A stretch of DNA of 64,000 nt. Origin: an uncultured Bacteroidales bacterium. Lineage in GTDB: Bacteria > Bacteroidota > Bacteroidia > Bacteroidales > WCHB1-69. A program made the position numbers and the translations under genes. The stretch lies in contig OMYJ01000002.1 of assembly GCA_900315245.1 (NCBI GenBank), positions 242,552 to 306,551 on the forward strand. Direction: 5' to 3'. The notes beneath the pieces were generated by a model. It did no database searches and was not told the origin of the DNA. It was given only the letters and a program-made list of their open reading frames with translations. Shown piece after piece: positions 44,009-52,449 of the stretch; positions within the stretch are counted from its first letter, which is position 1, and the number at the start of each line of letters is the position of its first letter.

Positions 44009-44892
44009 CTGTCGTGCCACCACAGTTGCAAACTGTTGAACAGGTTCTGCCAGATGATGTAAAAGGCCAAGAACACGGAAGACAGCGGCTGGAGGTAGGT
44101 ATTGGACATCCAGATGCCCATGGCCGTGTTTTTCTGTCCGAGGAGCTGGCCGCCCGCCACGGTGTCGCCGTAACGGTGCCCGAGCCACTTGCCGAAGCCG
44201 AACTGCACGGCGCACATCACGGCGGAGAAGAGGGCCGAGAGGAGGATGATGTGCTCGTTGCCGCGCCCGTGCAGGAAGATGTAGTCGATGGTGCGTCCCA
44301 GGGTCATGAAGAGCGCGACGGCCCACAGGTAGAACGACACGTTCTTGTAGCGGCAGAGCCAGTCGTTGGCTTTCGGTGCCCACAGCTGCAGGGCCAGCGC
44401 CGTGAAAAAGGGCAGCGCGAGCGTGGGGGTGATGCGCCGCAGGATCATCAGGAATGACTGCCAGAAGGAGAGCTCCGGATGCACCCCGATGACTGTGAAG
44501 GCGAGCGGCGCGACCACGGAAATCACCAAATTGCAGAGCATGGTGTAGGCAGTGGTCGTCATGCGGTCGGCGCCGAGCATGGAGGAGATGACCACCACGG
44601 AGGAGGCCACGGGACAGAGGGCGCACATCATGAAGCCCTGCGCCATCGTCTCATCATGCGAGATCGCCCGCACGGAGAGGTAGAGTCCCGCGCTGACCGC
44701 CAACTGGAAGAGCATCAGCCATAAATGGAGCGTCGAGAAGCGCAGGCGGCGCAAATCCACCGTCACGAAATTCAGCAGCAGGATGGCGAAAAGAAACCAC
44801 GGAACCAAAAAGGCTATGCGCGCACTAAAGCCGTGGAACAGGAATCCCAACAGGATGGCAACGGGGAGCACATAGCTTCTATACTTCTGCAT
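43993..44892 (-). CDS. Bile acid:sodium symporter-like (BASS) transporter
   Basis: The 299-residue protein has about ten membrane helices, the length of the BASS family. Small-residue segments such as MMCALCPVASSVVVISSMLG and the crossover motif QLLGQKNTAMGIWMSNTYLQ (GQKN-type) fit the sodium and substrate sites. Substrates of bacterial members range from bile acids to pantoate and other organic acids, so the cargo is open. The last residues come from the adjoining repeat. The promoter word is at 44936-44943. Confidence 0.82.
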   Translation of the reverse strand: MQKYRSYVLPVAILLGFLFHGFSARIAFLVPWFLFAILLLNFVTVDLRRLRFSTLHLWLMLFQLAVSAGLYLSVRAISHDETMAQGFMMCALCPVASSVVVISSMLGADRMTTTAYTMLCNLVISVVAPLAFTVIGVHPELSFWQSFLMILRRITPTLALPFFTALALQLWAPKANDWLCRYKNVSFYLWAVALFMTLGRTIDYIFLHGRGNEHIILLSALFSAVMCAVQFGFGKWLGHRYGDTVAGGQLLGQKNTAMGIWMSNTYLQPLSSVFLAFYIIWQNLFNSLQLWWHDRRVSS

Positions 44893-44935
44893 GACAGCGA
44901 CTTACGGTTTTTCTTGGATGATTTATTTCGGGCGG

Positions 44936-44943
44936 CAAAGGTA
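44936..44943 (-). promoter_or_regulatory. Putative -7 promoter word for the BASS transporter
   Basis: The minus strand reads TACCTTTG about 45 bases before the start at 44892. Confidence 0.6.
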
Positions 44944-44949
44944 CAAAAT

Positions 44950-45075
44950 TAGACGATGAGACGATGAGACGATGAAGCGATGAAACGATGAGACGATGAA
45001 GCTATGAGACGATGAAAGGGAGAATGAATATATGATGAATGGACGATGAATGAACGACGAATGGATGACAAATGG
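44950..45075. repeat. GACGATGA tandem repeat in a gene-free stretch
   Basis: The gene-free stretch 44893-45232 holds eight GACGATGA-type units at 44952-45015, the reverse complement of the tract at 2498-2606. A looser set of ATGGATGA/AACGACGA units follows to about 45075, then plain sequence to the plus-strand promoter word at 45193. No gene was seen in this stretch. Confidence 0.8.
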
Positions 45076-45192
45076 ACGGTGAAAATGTCCCGGCAGGGAC
45101 AAAAGTTCGGTAGGGAAAGCGATTCGTCTCCCTGATGAGCCCCTTCAGGGGAGAAACAAAAAAAAACGAAAATATTGTGATGGTAAAAAATG

Positions 45193-45200
45193 TACCTTTG
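45193..45200 (+). promoter_or_regulatory. Putative -7 promoter word for the DUF1294 gene
   Basis: TACCTTTG lies 32 bases before the ATG at 45233. Confidence 0.6.
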
Positions 45201-45232
45201 CGCCATCTGGAATATTACCAAAAGGCAAACTT

Positions 45233-45511
45233 ATGACGGAAATGAAGCATTTAATCCTGATATATTTGGCGATCATCACAGTGGTGACCTTTTTCGTGTA
45301 CGGCATCGACAAATGGAAGGCGCAGCACAACCGGTGGCGCATCCCCGAAAGCGTGCTATTGGGGTTGGCGGCCGGCGGCGGCAGCGTCGGGGCGTGGTTG
45401 GGGATGCAGGTGTGGCGCCACAAGACCCAGCACAAGAAGTTCAAGTACGGCGTGCCGGCGATATTTGCGGTGCAGGTGGCGTTGGCGGTGTGGTGGCTGT
45501 CGGCGAATTAA
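45233..45511 (+). CDS. DUF1294 small membrane protein
   Basis: The 92-residue product matches DUF1294. It has the first membrane helix LIYLAIITVVTFFVYGIDKW, the conserved KWRIPE-like segment NRWRIPESVLLGLAAGGGSVGAWL and HKTQHKKFKYGVP before the last helix. Function is unknown. Two possible starts (45233 and 45242) differ by three residues. Confidence 0.9.
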   Translation: MTEMKHLILIYLAIITVVTFFVYGIDKWKAQHNRWRIPESVLLGLAAGGGSVGAWLGMQVWRHKTQHKKFKYGVPAIFAVQVALAVWWLSAN

Positions 45512-45551
45512 GCGAATTGGGCGAATTGGGCGTTTTCATCACTATTGGTCC

Positions 45552-45584
45552 GCTTTTTGGCGCAGTCGGGTGGTAATTTTGCCG
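45552..45584 (+). promoter_or_regulatory. Copy A of a 33-bp shared promoter element
   Basis: This copy contains GCTTTTTGGCGCAGTC and then the -7 word TAATTTTG at 45574-45581, 27 bases before the LRR gene start. It differs from copy B (50425-50457) at no position within the 33 bases, and identity continues through a GTTGAATATAAAA leader. Against copy C (53371-53403) there is one difference. Confidence 0.8.
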
Positions 45585-45608
45585 TGTTGAATATAAAACT
45601 ACAAGGTT

Positions 45609-47753
45609 ATGAACACAATCATTCTCTTTTGGAACCCGAGCATCTCGAGCTACACCATTGAGCGACTGCGCGAGGACTTGTCAAATTGCGCACACGTCGG
45701 CAATTGGAGCGTGTGGGAGCACGACAAGGCGCACAAGGGCGACCGTTTCTTTATGGTGCGCTGTGGCGAGGGCAAAACCGGTATCTGCATGAGCGGGCAC
45801 TTTCGCTCGGAGCCTTATATGGATGAGGATTGGTCGGGGAAAGGGCGCGAGGTCTATTACATGGATTTGATGGCCGACACCGTGATTGATCCAGACTTGC
45901 TACCTATCCTTTCCACCGAAGTTCTTTCTAAAATAATACCATCGTTTGATTGGAGTGGCGGACATTCAGGGAGGGCACTGCCCGTTGAGCATGCCGAAAA
46001 GTTGGAGAAGCTGTGGGTGGATTTCTTGGAGGAGAACAAACCGATGTTTGGCATACTGACGCTTAAATCGGACATAAGTGATGAGGACATCATGGGAAAA
46101 AGTATCACCATTCATTTGGAAAAACCCAACACATTGTCGAAACTTCTGTCCAAGAAAGATCGCAATGAAGTGATTTCGTTGAAAATCACTGGATTGATAG
46201 GGAAAAAGGACTTTGAGGATGTGCTTGATGATATGTGTACCGTATGGAGTGACTTTGAGGACGAGGACGATGAAGAGGGTACTCCCGATTATGAAAATGC
46301 CGCACCCATCCGAAATCTAGACCTCGGTGAAGCCACCTACGTTGACGGCAAAGAGCTTCCTTATTTCGGCTATCATACTCAGTTGGAAACACTTATTCTG
46401 CCTAAAGGTATTTCGAGTACACTTATTAAAGGTGAATATGAATCGGGCATAACAGATTCTAAAAAATTGACCACATTGATTTTGCCTAAAGGATTGAAAA
46501 GAGTCCGCAATTTTTCAAATTGTCCCCATCTCACCAATTTGGTATTGCCGAAAAGTGTGAGAAAGATTGACGACTTTGCTTTTGCCGGCTGTACAGATAT
46601 TACGAAAATCCATATTCCTGCATCGGTAAATGAGATGAATGGCACTTGCTTTGCCGACTGCAACCTTCAAGCATACGAACTGGCGGATGACAATCCTTAT
46701 TTCACAATGATGGATGGTGTGATTTACAGTAAGGATTTGACCACATTGGTTGCCTTCCCGTCGGCTTATCCCCACAAACATTTTTCCGTTCCTAAAGGAA
46801 CAAAAGTAATCGGCTATGGGGCATTTATGGATAGCCGTATAGAAACCATACATCTACCTGACGGGTTGGAGGTCATTGAAACATGGGCTTTTCAAGGAAG
46901 CAAAATCAAAAGTTTTGAAATGCCAGATTCTGTCACCAAAATTGACGAGCTATTGTTCCGCTTTTGTACAGAACTTGAACATCTTAAATTATCAAAATCT
47001 TTAACGGAGTTACCAGCTCAGCTAATCTCTTCTTGCTCTAAACTAAAAGTTTTGGACATTCCGTCTTCGGTAAAAAAAGTTGATGCTACCAATTTGGTTT
47101 GGTGCAATTCGTTGGAACAAATAGTATTTCGTGATGGACTGGAAGAAATAGTCAACGGCACGGCAATGATAGTTGAGAGAGGCCACCTCAAAGAGGTCAA
47201 TTATCCGAAAACATTACGCAAAATTCCAGGCGGACTTTTCCATAACTGTCCTGAGATAAAGGAATTCAACATAGATCCCGATAATCCATATTTCTGTGCT
47301 ATTGAGGGTGCCATTTACACAAAAGACGGCAAAAAGCTGATCGCAGTACCCGATGCTTGGCGCGAGGAGTTTGTTGTACATAATGGAACGGAAGAAATTG
47401 ATGGATTTGTCTTTTCTGATTTTTTCAATCTGAAGAAAATAATTTTACCAGAATCCCTTAAAATCATTGGGCACCGGGCCTTTGACGGTTGCGAGACCTT
47501 GAAGGAACTCCGAATTCCTTGTAATGTGGAAAGTATTGATTATCGGGCTTTGGATGAATGCAAATCGTTGCGCAAACTCGTGATAGAAGCAGTTAAGCCG
47601 CCGAAGATGGTGGACGTTAGCAGAAATTGGGATTTCGCAGATGGAAACAAGAAAATGGTAGTTTATGTGCCACACGACAGTTTGAAAGCATACAAGGCCG
47701 CAAATGGATGGAAAAATTTGAGGATCCGCGAATTGACATTAAATACAAAGTAA
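45609..47753 (+). CDS. Leucine-rich-repeat (BspA type) protein with a possible EVE/PUA-like head
   Basis: The 714-residue protein has no signal peptide. Residues 1-90 (NWSVWEHDKAHKGDRFFMVR then CGEGKTGICMSGHFRSEPY) have the feel of an EVE/PUA-like fold, which in other proteins reads modified bases; this is a weak resemblance. A linker with an acidic stretch (FEDEDDEEGTPDYE) follows at about 215-230. About 18 BspA-type LRR_5 repeats fill residues 250-690, for example GLKRVRNFSNCPHLTNLVLP and ESLKIIGHRAFDGCETLKEL. Cytoplasmic LRR_5 proteins usually mediate binding. It is preceded by the shared element at 45552-45584 and opens the accessory island. Confidence 0.8.
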   Translation: MNTIILFWNPSISSYTIERLREDLSNCAHVGNWSVWEHDKAHKGDRFFMVRCGEGKTGICMSGHFRSEPYMDEDWSGKGREVYYMDLMADTVIDPDLLPILSTEVLSKIIPSFDWSGGHSGRALPVEHAEKLEKLWVDFLEENKPMFGILTLKSDISDEDIMGKSITIHLEKPNTLSKLLSKKDRNEVISLKITGLIGKKDFEDVLDDMCTVWSDFEDEDDEEGTPDYENAAPIRNLDLGEATYVDGKELPYFGYHTQLETLILPKGISSTLIKGEYESGITDSKKLTTLILPKGLKRVRNFSNCPHLTNLVLPKSVRKIDDFAFAGCTDITKIHIPASVNEMNGTCFADCNLQAYELADDNPYFTMMDGVIYSKDLTTLVAFPSAYPHKHFSVPKGTKVIGYGAFMDSRIETIHLPDGLEVIETWAFQGSKIKSFEMPDSVTKIDELLFRFCTELEHLKLSKSLTELPAQLISSCSKLKVLDIPSSVKKVDATNLVWCNSLEQIVFRDGLEEIVNGTAMIVERGHLKEVNYPKTLRKIPGGLFHNCPEIKEFNIDPDNPYFCAIEGAIYTKDGKKLIAVPDAWREEFVVHNGTEEIDGFVFSDFFNLKKIILPESLKIIGHRAFDGCETLKELRIPCNVESIDYRALDECKSLRKLVIEAVKPPKMVDVSRNWDFADGNKKMVVYVPHDSLKAYKAANGWKNLRIRELTLNTK

Positions 47754-47775
47754 TGTAGACCAAGAATTTAAATCT

Positions 47776-48687
47776 ATGGGCACCGATATTTCACATATAG
47801 TTAAACACGATTTCAAACTGTTTCACGACAGGAACGCTTCGAGGGCATTTTGTGAAAAGATATATGAACATTTGCGCAAGGAATTGCTGTTGGGTGACGG
47901 TGAACCGGAATGGGATGAACCTGGAATACGGGATGATGCAGAAGATTTTTTGCGAATCAGCATAGCGGATTATGATATGGATTTTCACCTTTTGCCTGAT
48001 TTTTGGGAGATTGAATCCTACGATCGGTATTCTTTTTTATTGAGAGGTGATGTGGTGAGAAAGAAGGCTTTCGATGTCGTTCGTGCACTTGGGGCAAAAG
48101 AAGCTTGGCACGCCGAAGAATATTTCACATGGAATGGAGATGCGATAGAATACCCGGGTTGTAACTTTGAGGAGTGGATGGCTTATCTCGAACGCGAATA
48201 TGAAAAGCCAATCCAAGAGTTTAGTTCTTCCAATTATTGGAAATTGGATCCCAAAGGTTTTTTAGACATAGAACCCGTATACCACGACAGTTTCAAAGAG
48301 TGTTTCGATGAGTTTGATTATTTGCAAGAAAGCATCCCGAACTATAGGCTTTTAGGAATTTCCCGTGTGGGCGACCATTTCCTTCGCTGTGAGAAAAACG
48401 GGGAATTATATCTGATTGACGAACGTTGGAAAACTCCACTTATAGATGCGCCTGTACAAACTTATTGGACATTTGATGGGTATTTTGTAGTGACTAAAGA
48501 CGGAAAATCGGCATTGTATGATTCTCGTGGAGTTCAACTTGCTCCTTTCGTAAAGGGTATTTTTAAATGGAAAAGAACCTGCGATAAAGTTCAACGCGGT
48601 GGCATCAAGATGTATCTTGAAAGAGAATTTATTGAAAATATCGAGGCCAAACTGAGTCTGACGGTATTTGAAAAATATGGATATTAA
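47776..48687 (+). CDS. Unrecognised family, paralogue 1 (MGTDISHIVKH type)
   Basis: I do not recognise this 303-residue protein. It begins MGTDISHIVKHDFKLFHDR and has a conserved block RKELLLGDGEPEWDE at about residue 35. The last 70 residues (DGYFVVTKDGKSALYDSRGV) resemble a WG-type repeat: a glycine-rich beta unit with KDGK and a following Leu-Tyr-Asp. No signal peptide or membrane helix is seen. A second copy at 50487-51395 shares well over half of its residues and all blocks. It lies 22 bases after the LRR gene. Confidence 0.7.
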   Translation: MGTDISHIVKHDFKLFHDRNASRAFCEKIYEHLRKELLLGDGEPEWDEPGIRDDAEDFLRISIADYDMDFHLLPDFWEIESYDRYSFLLRGDVVRKKAFDVVRALGAKEAWHAEEYFTWNGDAIEYPGCNFEEWMAYLEREYEKPIQEFSSSNYWKLDPKGFLDIEPVYHDSFKECFDEFDYLQESIPNYRLLGISRVGDHFLRCEKNGELYLIDERWKTPLIDAPVQTYWTFDGYFVVTKDGKSALYDSRGVQLAPFVKGIFKWKRTCDKVQRGGIKMYLEREFIENIEAKLSLTVFEKYGY

Positions 48688-48696
48688 TATTTGTTG

Positions 48697-48704
48697 TACT
48701 TTTG
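48697..48704 (+). promoter_or_regulatory. Putative -7 promoter word for the AAA+ gene
   Basis: TACTTTTG lies 26 bases before the ATG at 48730 and ten bases after the preceding stop codon. Confidence 0.55.
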
Positions 48705-48729
48705 CAAGTTTGAAATAAACTTATTGCTT

Positions 48730-50403
48730 ATGGGCAAAACAGGAACTGTCATTTCGTGGATTTTGTACTTGGCCGTTTGTGCTACAATGGGCTATCTAAT
48801 TGCGGATGCTTTTCTTGACAGTTTTGTCGTTGGTCTCATTGTATTAGTTCTTGCCGTAGTCATTATTCCAAAATTCAAGAAAGTTCTTATTACAAATGAT
48901 GACTCTACGCATACACATAAAGGTGTATCTGATAAAAGTGTACTTGTTGTGCCACCAATTGTAGATAGAGATATTGATAGAGATTTTTTCCAGCAGATCT
49001 CCAAAGTAGTTGACGACCTGATGAACGTATTTGATTCCGCCATCTCCTCGCCGGAGTTCAGGGAAGCTGCGTCTGACGGATTTGAGCTGCACAATGGCGA
49101 TCAAACGATAGAAGACACTACCGGCAAAATTCAGTATCTTTTCTGGATAGACATGGCGCATTGCGGCAGAGGACTCCACCTTCCGTATGACCGTCTTGAC
49201 AAAACCAGTTATGCGCTCTACTATTTCATTGAACGGACAATGGGAGGGAAGAAACTCTCCTACGACAACTATCGGGATTTGTATCGTTCCTCAAACCATG
49301 TCATGGCGGGAACTGCCCTCAAAGAGTGTTATTTTTCATGTCATGATGCAGAAGATTCGAATTTCTTCATAGTGGCGCATGTCTTGGGCAAAATTGATGA
49401 GCTTCAAAAGCAGAAATATCTGGTGCTGCTGTACCGTTTCGCCTCTATCATGGCCAAAGCCGATAATACCGTAACAGAAGAAGAGGCGAAGTTTCTGAAC
49501 TCCATTATGCAACTGCAAAGCGACGGGAACAACATTGCAGTGGCGGGAGATCCGGATATGCCGGAAACAGAATACTATAAAGCACCTTTAGATGGGAATT
49601 TCAGGTCACGAAAGGAATTGGATGGTTTGATCGGTCTGGAAAGTGTGAAGCAAGAGGTGACGGCTCTCACCAACTTCATCCGCATCCAGAATGCCCGCAG
49701 CCAAAAGGGGTTGAAAGCCTCTCCCATCACCTACCACTGCGTCTTCACAGGCAACCCCGGAACCGGCAAGACCACTGTGGCCCGGATTCTCGCCAACATC
49801 TACAAGGAACTCGGCGTGGTTTCGAAAGGACATCTGGTGGAAACGGATCGTTCCGGACTTGTCGGAGAATATGTCGGACAGACGGCTGTCAAAACGAACA
49901 AGGTCATTGACCACGCCTTGGGCGGAATCCTTTTCATCGACGAAGCTTACTCGTTGCTTGGCGGCGGCGAGGAAGACTACGGAAAAGAGGCCGTCGCCAC
50001 GTTGCTCAAGCGTATGGAGGACGACCGCAAGCGGTTGGTGGTGATTCTCGCTGGCTACACCAACGAGATGAAGGCGTTCATCGACTCCAACCCTGGCTTG
50101 CAATCGCGGTTCAGCCGATACATCGAGTTCCCGGACTACAATGCGGACGAACTTTACCAGATATTCCTCAAGCAGCTCAAGGAGTTCGATTACACCATCA
50201 CACCTGACGCGACGGCAGCGCTGAAGAGCTATTTCGGGGAGGCGGTGGCGCACAAGGACGCGAACTTCGGCAACGCCCGCTTCGTCCGCAACGTCTTCGA
50301 GCGCACCTTGCAGCGGCAAGCCAACCGTCTCTCGACGGAGGTGAACCTCACATCGGCAAAGCTTGCAGAAATCACGAAGGAGGACTTGCCGGAAGAACTT
50401 TGA
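48730..50403 (+). CDS. CbxX/CfxQ-type AAA+ ATPase with N-terminal membrane segments and a TerB-like region
   Basis: From the ATG at 48730 the protein has 557 residues. Two close membrane helices come first (VISWILYLAVCATMGYLIAD and VVGLIVLVLAVVIIPKF). A central helical region includes YRFASIMAKADNTVTEEEAK, which looks TerB-like. The AAA+ domain carries GNPGTGKTTVARILAN (Walker A, residue ~340), ILFIDEAYSLLGG (Walker B, ~400) and arginine-finger regions NPGLQSRFSRYI. CbxX/CfxQ ATPases remodel enzymes such as Rubisco, and relatives (SpoVK, type VII EccA) act in other complexes. The target here is unknown. An upstream in-frame TTG start at 48691 is rejected because the promoter word lies in it. 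Confidence 0.88.
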   Translation: MGKTGTVISWILYLAVCATMGYLIADAFLDSFVVGLIVLVLAVVIIPKFKKVLITNDDSTHTHKGVSDKSVLVVPPIVDRDIDRDFFQQISKVVDDLMNVFDSAISSPEFREAASDGFELHNGDQTIEDTTGKIQYLFWIDMAHCGRGLHLPYDRLDKTSYALYYFIERTMGGKKLSYDNYRDLYRSSNHVMAGTALKECYFSCHDAEDSNFFIVAHVLGKIDELQKQKYLVLLYRFASIMAKADNTVTEEEAKFLNSIMQLQSDGNNIAVAGDPDMPETEYYKAPLDGNFRSRKELDGLIGLESVKQEVTALTNFIRIQNARSQKGLKASPITYHCVFTGNPGTGKTTVARILANIYKELGVVSKGHLVETDRSGLVGEYVGQTAVKTNKVIDHALGGILFIDEAYSLLGGGEEDYGKEAVATLLKRMEDDRKRLVVILAGYTNEMKAFIDSNPGLQSRFSRYIEFPDYNADELYQIFLKQLKEFDYTITPDATAALKSYFGEAVAHKDANFGNARFVRNVFERTLQRQANRLSTEVNLTSAKLAEITKEDLPEEL

Positions 50404-50424
50404 GAAGAAAAATGCGTCTGGTTT

Positions 50425-50457
50425 GCTTTTTGGCGCAGTCGGGTGGTAATTTTGCCG
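50425..50457 (+). promoter_or_regulatory. Copy B of the 33-bp shared promoter element
   Basis: It is identical over 33 bases to copy A, with TAATTTTG at 50447-50454, 32 bases before the start of paralogue 2. The leader GTTGAATATAAAA is shared with copy A. It starts 21 bases after the AAA+ stop codon. Confidence 0.8.
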
Positions 50458-50486
50458 CGTTGAATATAAAAAAACAACGTTCTGTT

Positions 50487-51395
50487 ATGGGCACGGATAT
50501 ATCGCATATTGTTAAACACACGTTCAAACAGTTCAACGACCGGACTGCTTCGAAAGCGTATTGCGAATCTATTTTATCCCACCTGCGCAAGGAATTGTTG
50601 CTGGGGGATGGCGACCCAGAATGGGATGAAATGAAAATACTCGATGAAGAAGATGATTTTTTGCGGATGAAGTTGGCAGATTACGATGTAACTCTTCGCC
50701 TTCTGCCTGATTTATGGGAAATAGAATCTTATGATCGTTTTTCTTATATTGTTAGGGGCGACAGGGTTCGGAAAAGCGCTTTTGATATCGTGCATGCACT
50801 CGGGGCAAAAGAGGCGTGGCACGCATCTGATTATTTCGGATGGTTGGGTGGACTTTCATATCCTGGCTGCAATTTCGAGGAGTGGATGGAATATTTGAAA
50901 CGTGAGTATGGGAAACCCATACAAGAGTTAAGCCCCGCAGACTTCTGGAAATTGGGGACTGACGGCTATTTGGAGTATGAACCCATATACCACGACAATT
51001 TCAAAGAGTGTTTCGATGAGTTCGAACATTTGCAAGAAAGAATCCCTGATTATCGATTATTAGGAATATCCCGTGTGGGCGACTGTTTCCTTCGCTGTGA
51101 GAAAAACGGAGAATTGTATCTGATTGATGAACACTGGAAAAAACCGTTCATTGATGCTCCTGTAAAAATCCATTGGACATTTGGCGAAATTTTTGTTGTG
51201 AAGAAAGACGGAAAATCGGCCTTGTATGACTATCAGGGGATTCAGCTAACCCCCTTTGTGAAAGGTGTTTTTGAAAAAGAATTCTCTCGAAAACCTGTAC
51301 AACGGGGAGGAATAAAGATGTATCATGAACAGACGATCATTAAAAATGCCGAGGCAAAACTAAATCTGACGGTGTTTGAAAAATATGATTATTAA
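50487..51395 (+). CDS. Unrecognised family, paralogue 2 (MGTDISHIVKH type)
   Basis: This is the 302-residue copy of the gene at 47776-48687. It keeps MGTDISHIVKH, HLRKELLLGDG, PEWDE, the middle blocks FEHLQERIPDYRLLGIS and RVGDCFLRCEKNGELYLID, and the WG-like end KDGKSALYDYQGIQLTPFV. The copy has its own upstream promoter element (50425-50457), which the first copy lacks, so the two may be regulated differently. The ATG at 50487 is chosen because the promoter element occupies the upstream in-frame codons. Function is unknown. Confidence 0.72.
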   Translation: MGTDISHIVKHTFKQFNDRTASKAYCESILSHLRKELLLGDGDPEWDEMKILDEEDDFLRMKLADYDVTLRLLPDLWEIESYDRFSYIVRGDRVRKSAFDIVHALGAKEAWHASDYFGWLGGLSYPGCNFEEWMEYLKREYGKPIQELSPADFWKLGTDGYLEYEPIYHDNFKECFDEFEHLQERIPDYRLLGISRVGDCFLRCEKNGELYLIDEHWKKPFIDAPVKIHWTFGEIFVVKKDGKSALYDYQGIQLTPFVKGVFEKEFSRKPVQRGGIKMYHEQTIIKNAEAKLNLTVFEKYDY

Positions 51396-51399
51396 CGAT

Positions 51400-52107
51400 A
51401 TGAAAACCATTATTCTAACTTGCAAGAACAATTTGACGATGAACAATTTAGACTCTTACTCGTGGATGCAAAAGCGGGCCGAAATGTATTCGGCTATAGC
51501 GGAAAGCGACTTTTTAAATCTGAAAAAAGTGGATTTCTGTTTCGCAGATCCCGAGGCGGGCTGGGTGGACACGACTATTCGCTTTGACGGGGAAACGGTG
51601 GCCGAACTGTCATTGTCGGGCGTGTGGGGCAGCGATCCCGTGGCCGAACTGTTGAAATGGACCGAAAAGTGCATCAAAGACAATCATATACCACATTATC
51701 TGTATCACGATGGCGAAGGCCACGATTATGTTTTTCATTTTGAAGAATTGATGTTTCCTCCAAAATATGATGGATTTGACTATAAGCATTATTATTCCTC
51801 AGGTATTTTCTCACTGTTCATATATGATCGTGACAACGAAAAATTTATTTACACACTATGTGATACAGAAGAATTCAGGAAAAACCTTTACAAAGCTGTT
51901 CGCGATTTTGCCAAAATGCAGAAAAACAATGATAGGGCGGTGAGAGATTGGGCTTGGTATATTTATGACCAAAAAGGTTTGAATCGTTACAAAGAAAATG
52001 AAAAATGTGACGACGAAAAAGATGAAAAATTGGCGAGAAAGATGATGCTCAAGAATCTGAGGTCTTCAAAGATTGAAAAGTATCTTCAGGAAAATATGAA
52101 ACAATAA
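51400..52107 (+). CDS. Protein of unknown function
   Basis: The 235-residue protein is not recognised. It is acidic with many aromatic residues (PHYLYHDGEGHDYVFHFEEL, then YYSSGIFSLFIYDRDNEKFI) and ends in a basic helix (ARKMMLKNLRSSKIEKYLQ). The start at 51400 follows the stop of paralogue 2 by four bases. An in-frame ATG at 51385 would overlap that stop, and one at 51439 (MNNLDSYSW) is also possible. The tight spacing suggests it is made together with paralogue 2. No membrane segment or signal peptide is seen. Confidence 0.55.
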   Translation: MKTIILTCKNNLTMNNLDSYSWMQKRAEMYSAIAESDFLNLKKVDFCFADPEAGWVDTTIRFDGETVAELSLSGVWGSDPVAELLKWTEKCIKDNHIPHYLYHDGEGHDYVFHFEELMFPPKYDGFDYKHYYSSGIFSLFIYDRDNEKFIYTLCDTEEFRKNLYKAVRDFAKMQKNNDRAVRDWAWYIYDQKGLNRYKENEKCDDEKDEKLARKMMLKNLRSSKIEKYLQENMKQ

Positions 52108-52159
52108 TTCACATTCAGCAAGTATGTCTCAAGTTGTTTTGGAAAAATCAGTCTTTGAA

Positions 52160-52363
52160 CGGAGGAGATTCCGCCAGTTCCTATCGTCACTGGCGGAATG
52201 GTGATCCGCATACAAGGGAAAGGGGGAGGAGAAGATGGGCGGCGGTCATGAGACTTCCGGCAACGGCAGATTTCCCCCCGCCGCCCATCTTCTCCCCCTG
52301 GGTCTCATACGGAGAGGCGCACCATTCCGCCGCGAACGCAGTGAGCGAGCGGAATCTCCTCCG
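52160..52363. repeat. 204-bp imperfect palindrome able to fold as a cloverleaf
   Basis: The outer arms CGGAGGAG and CTCCTCCG close the structure. The left side hairpin pairs ATTCCGCCAGT with ACTGGCGGAAT. The central stem pairs GGAGAAGATGGGCGGCGG with its exact complement (52228-52245 with 52278-52295), with a 32-base loop. The right side hairpin pairs ATTCCGC with GCGGAAT. The two halves (52160-52245 and 52278-52363) are both 86 bases. It fills most of the gene-free stretch 52108-52449. No transposase or target duplication is seen. Confidence 0.85.
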
Positions 52364-52426
52364 GAAAATCACGAGAATACGCCAACAGCTGCCACGAAAA
52401 AAGCACTCGCGAAACTTGATTTTTCG

Positions 52427-52434
52427 TATCTTTG
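52427..52434 (+). promoter_or_regulatory. Putative -7 promoter word for the WYL regulator
   Basis: TATCTTTG lies 15 bases before the ATG at 52450, which rules out the upstream in-frame start. Confidence 0.6.
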
Positions 52435-52449
52435 CCGCAAATATCGAAT

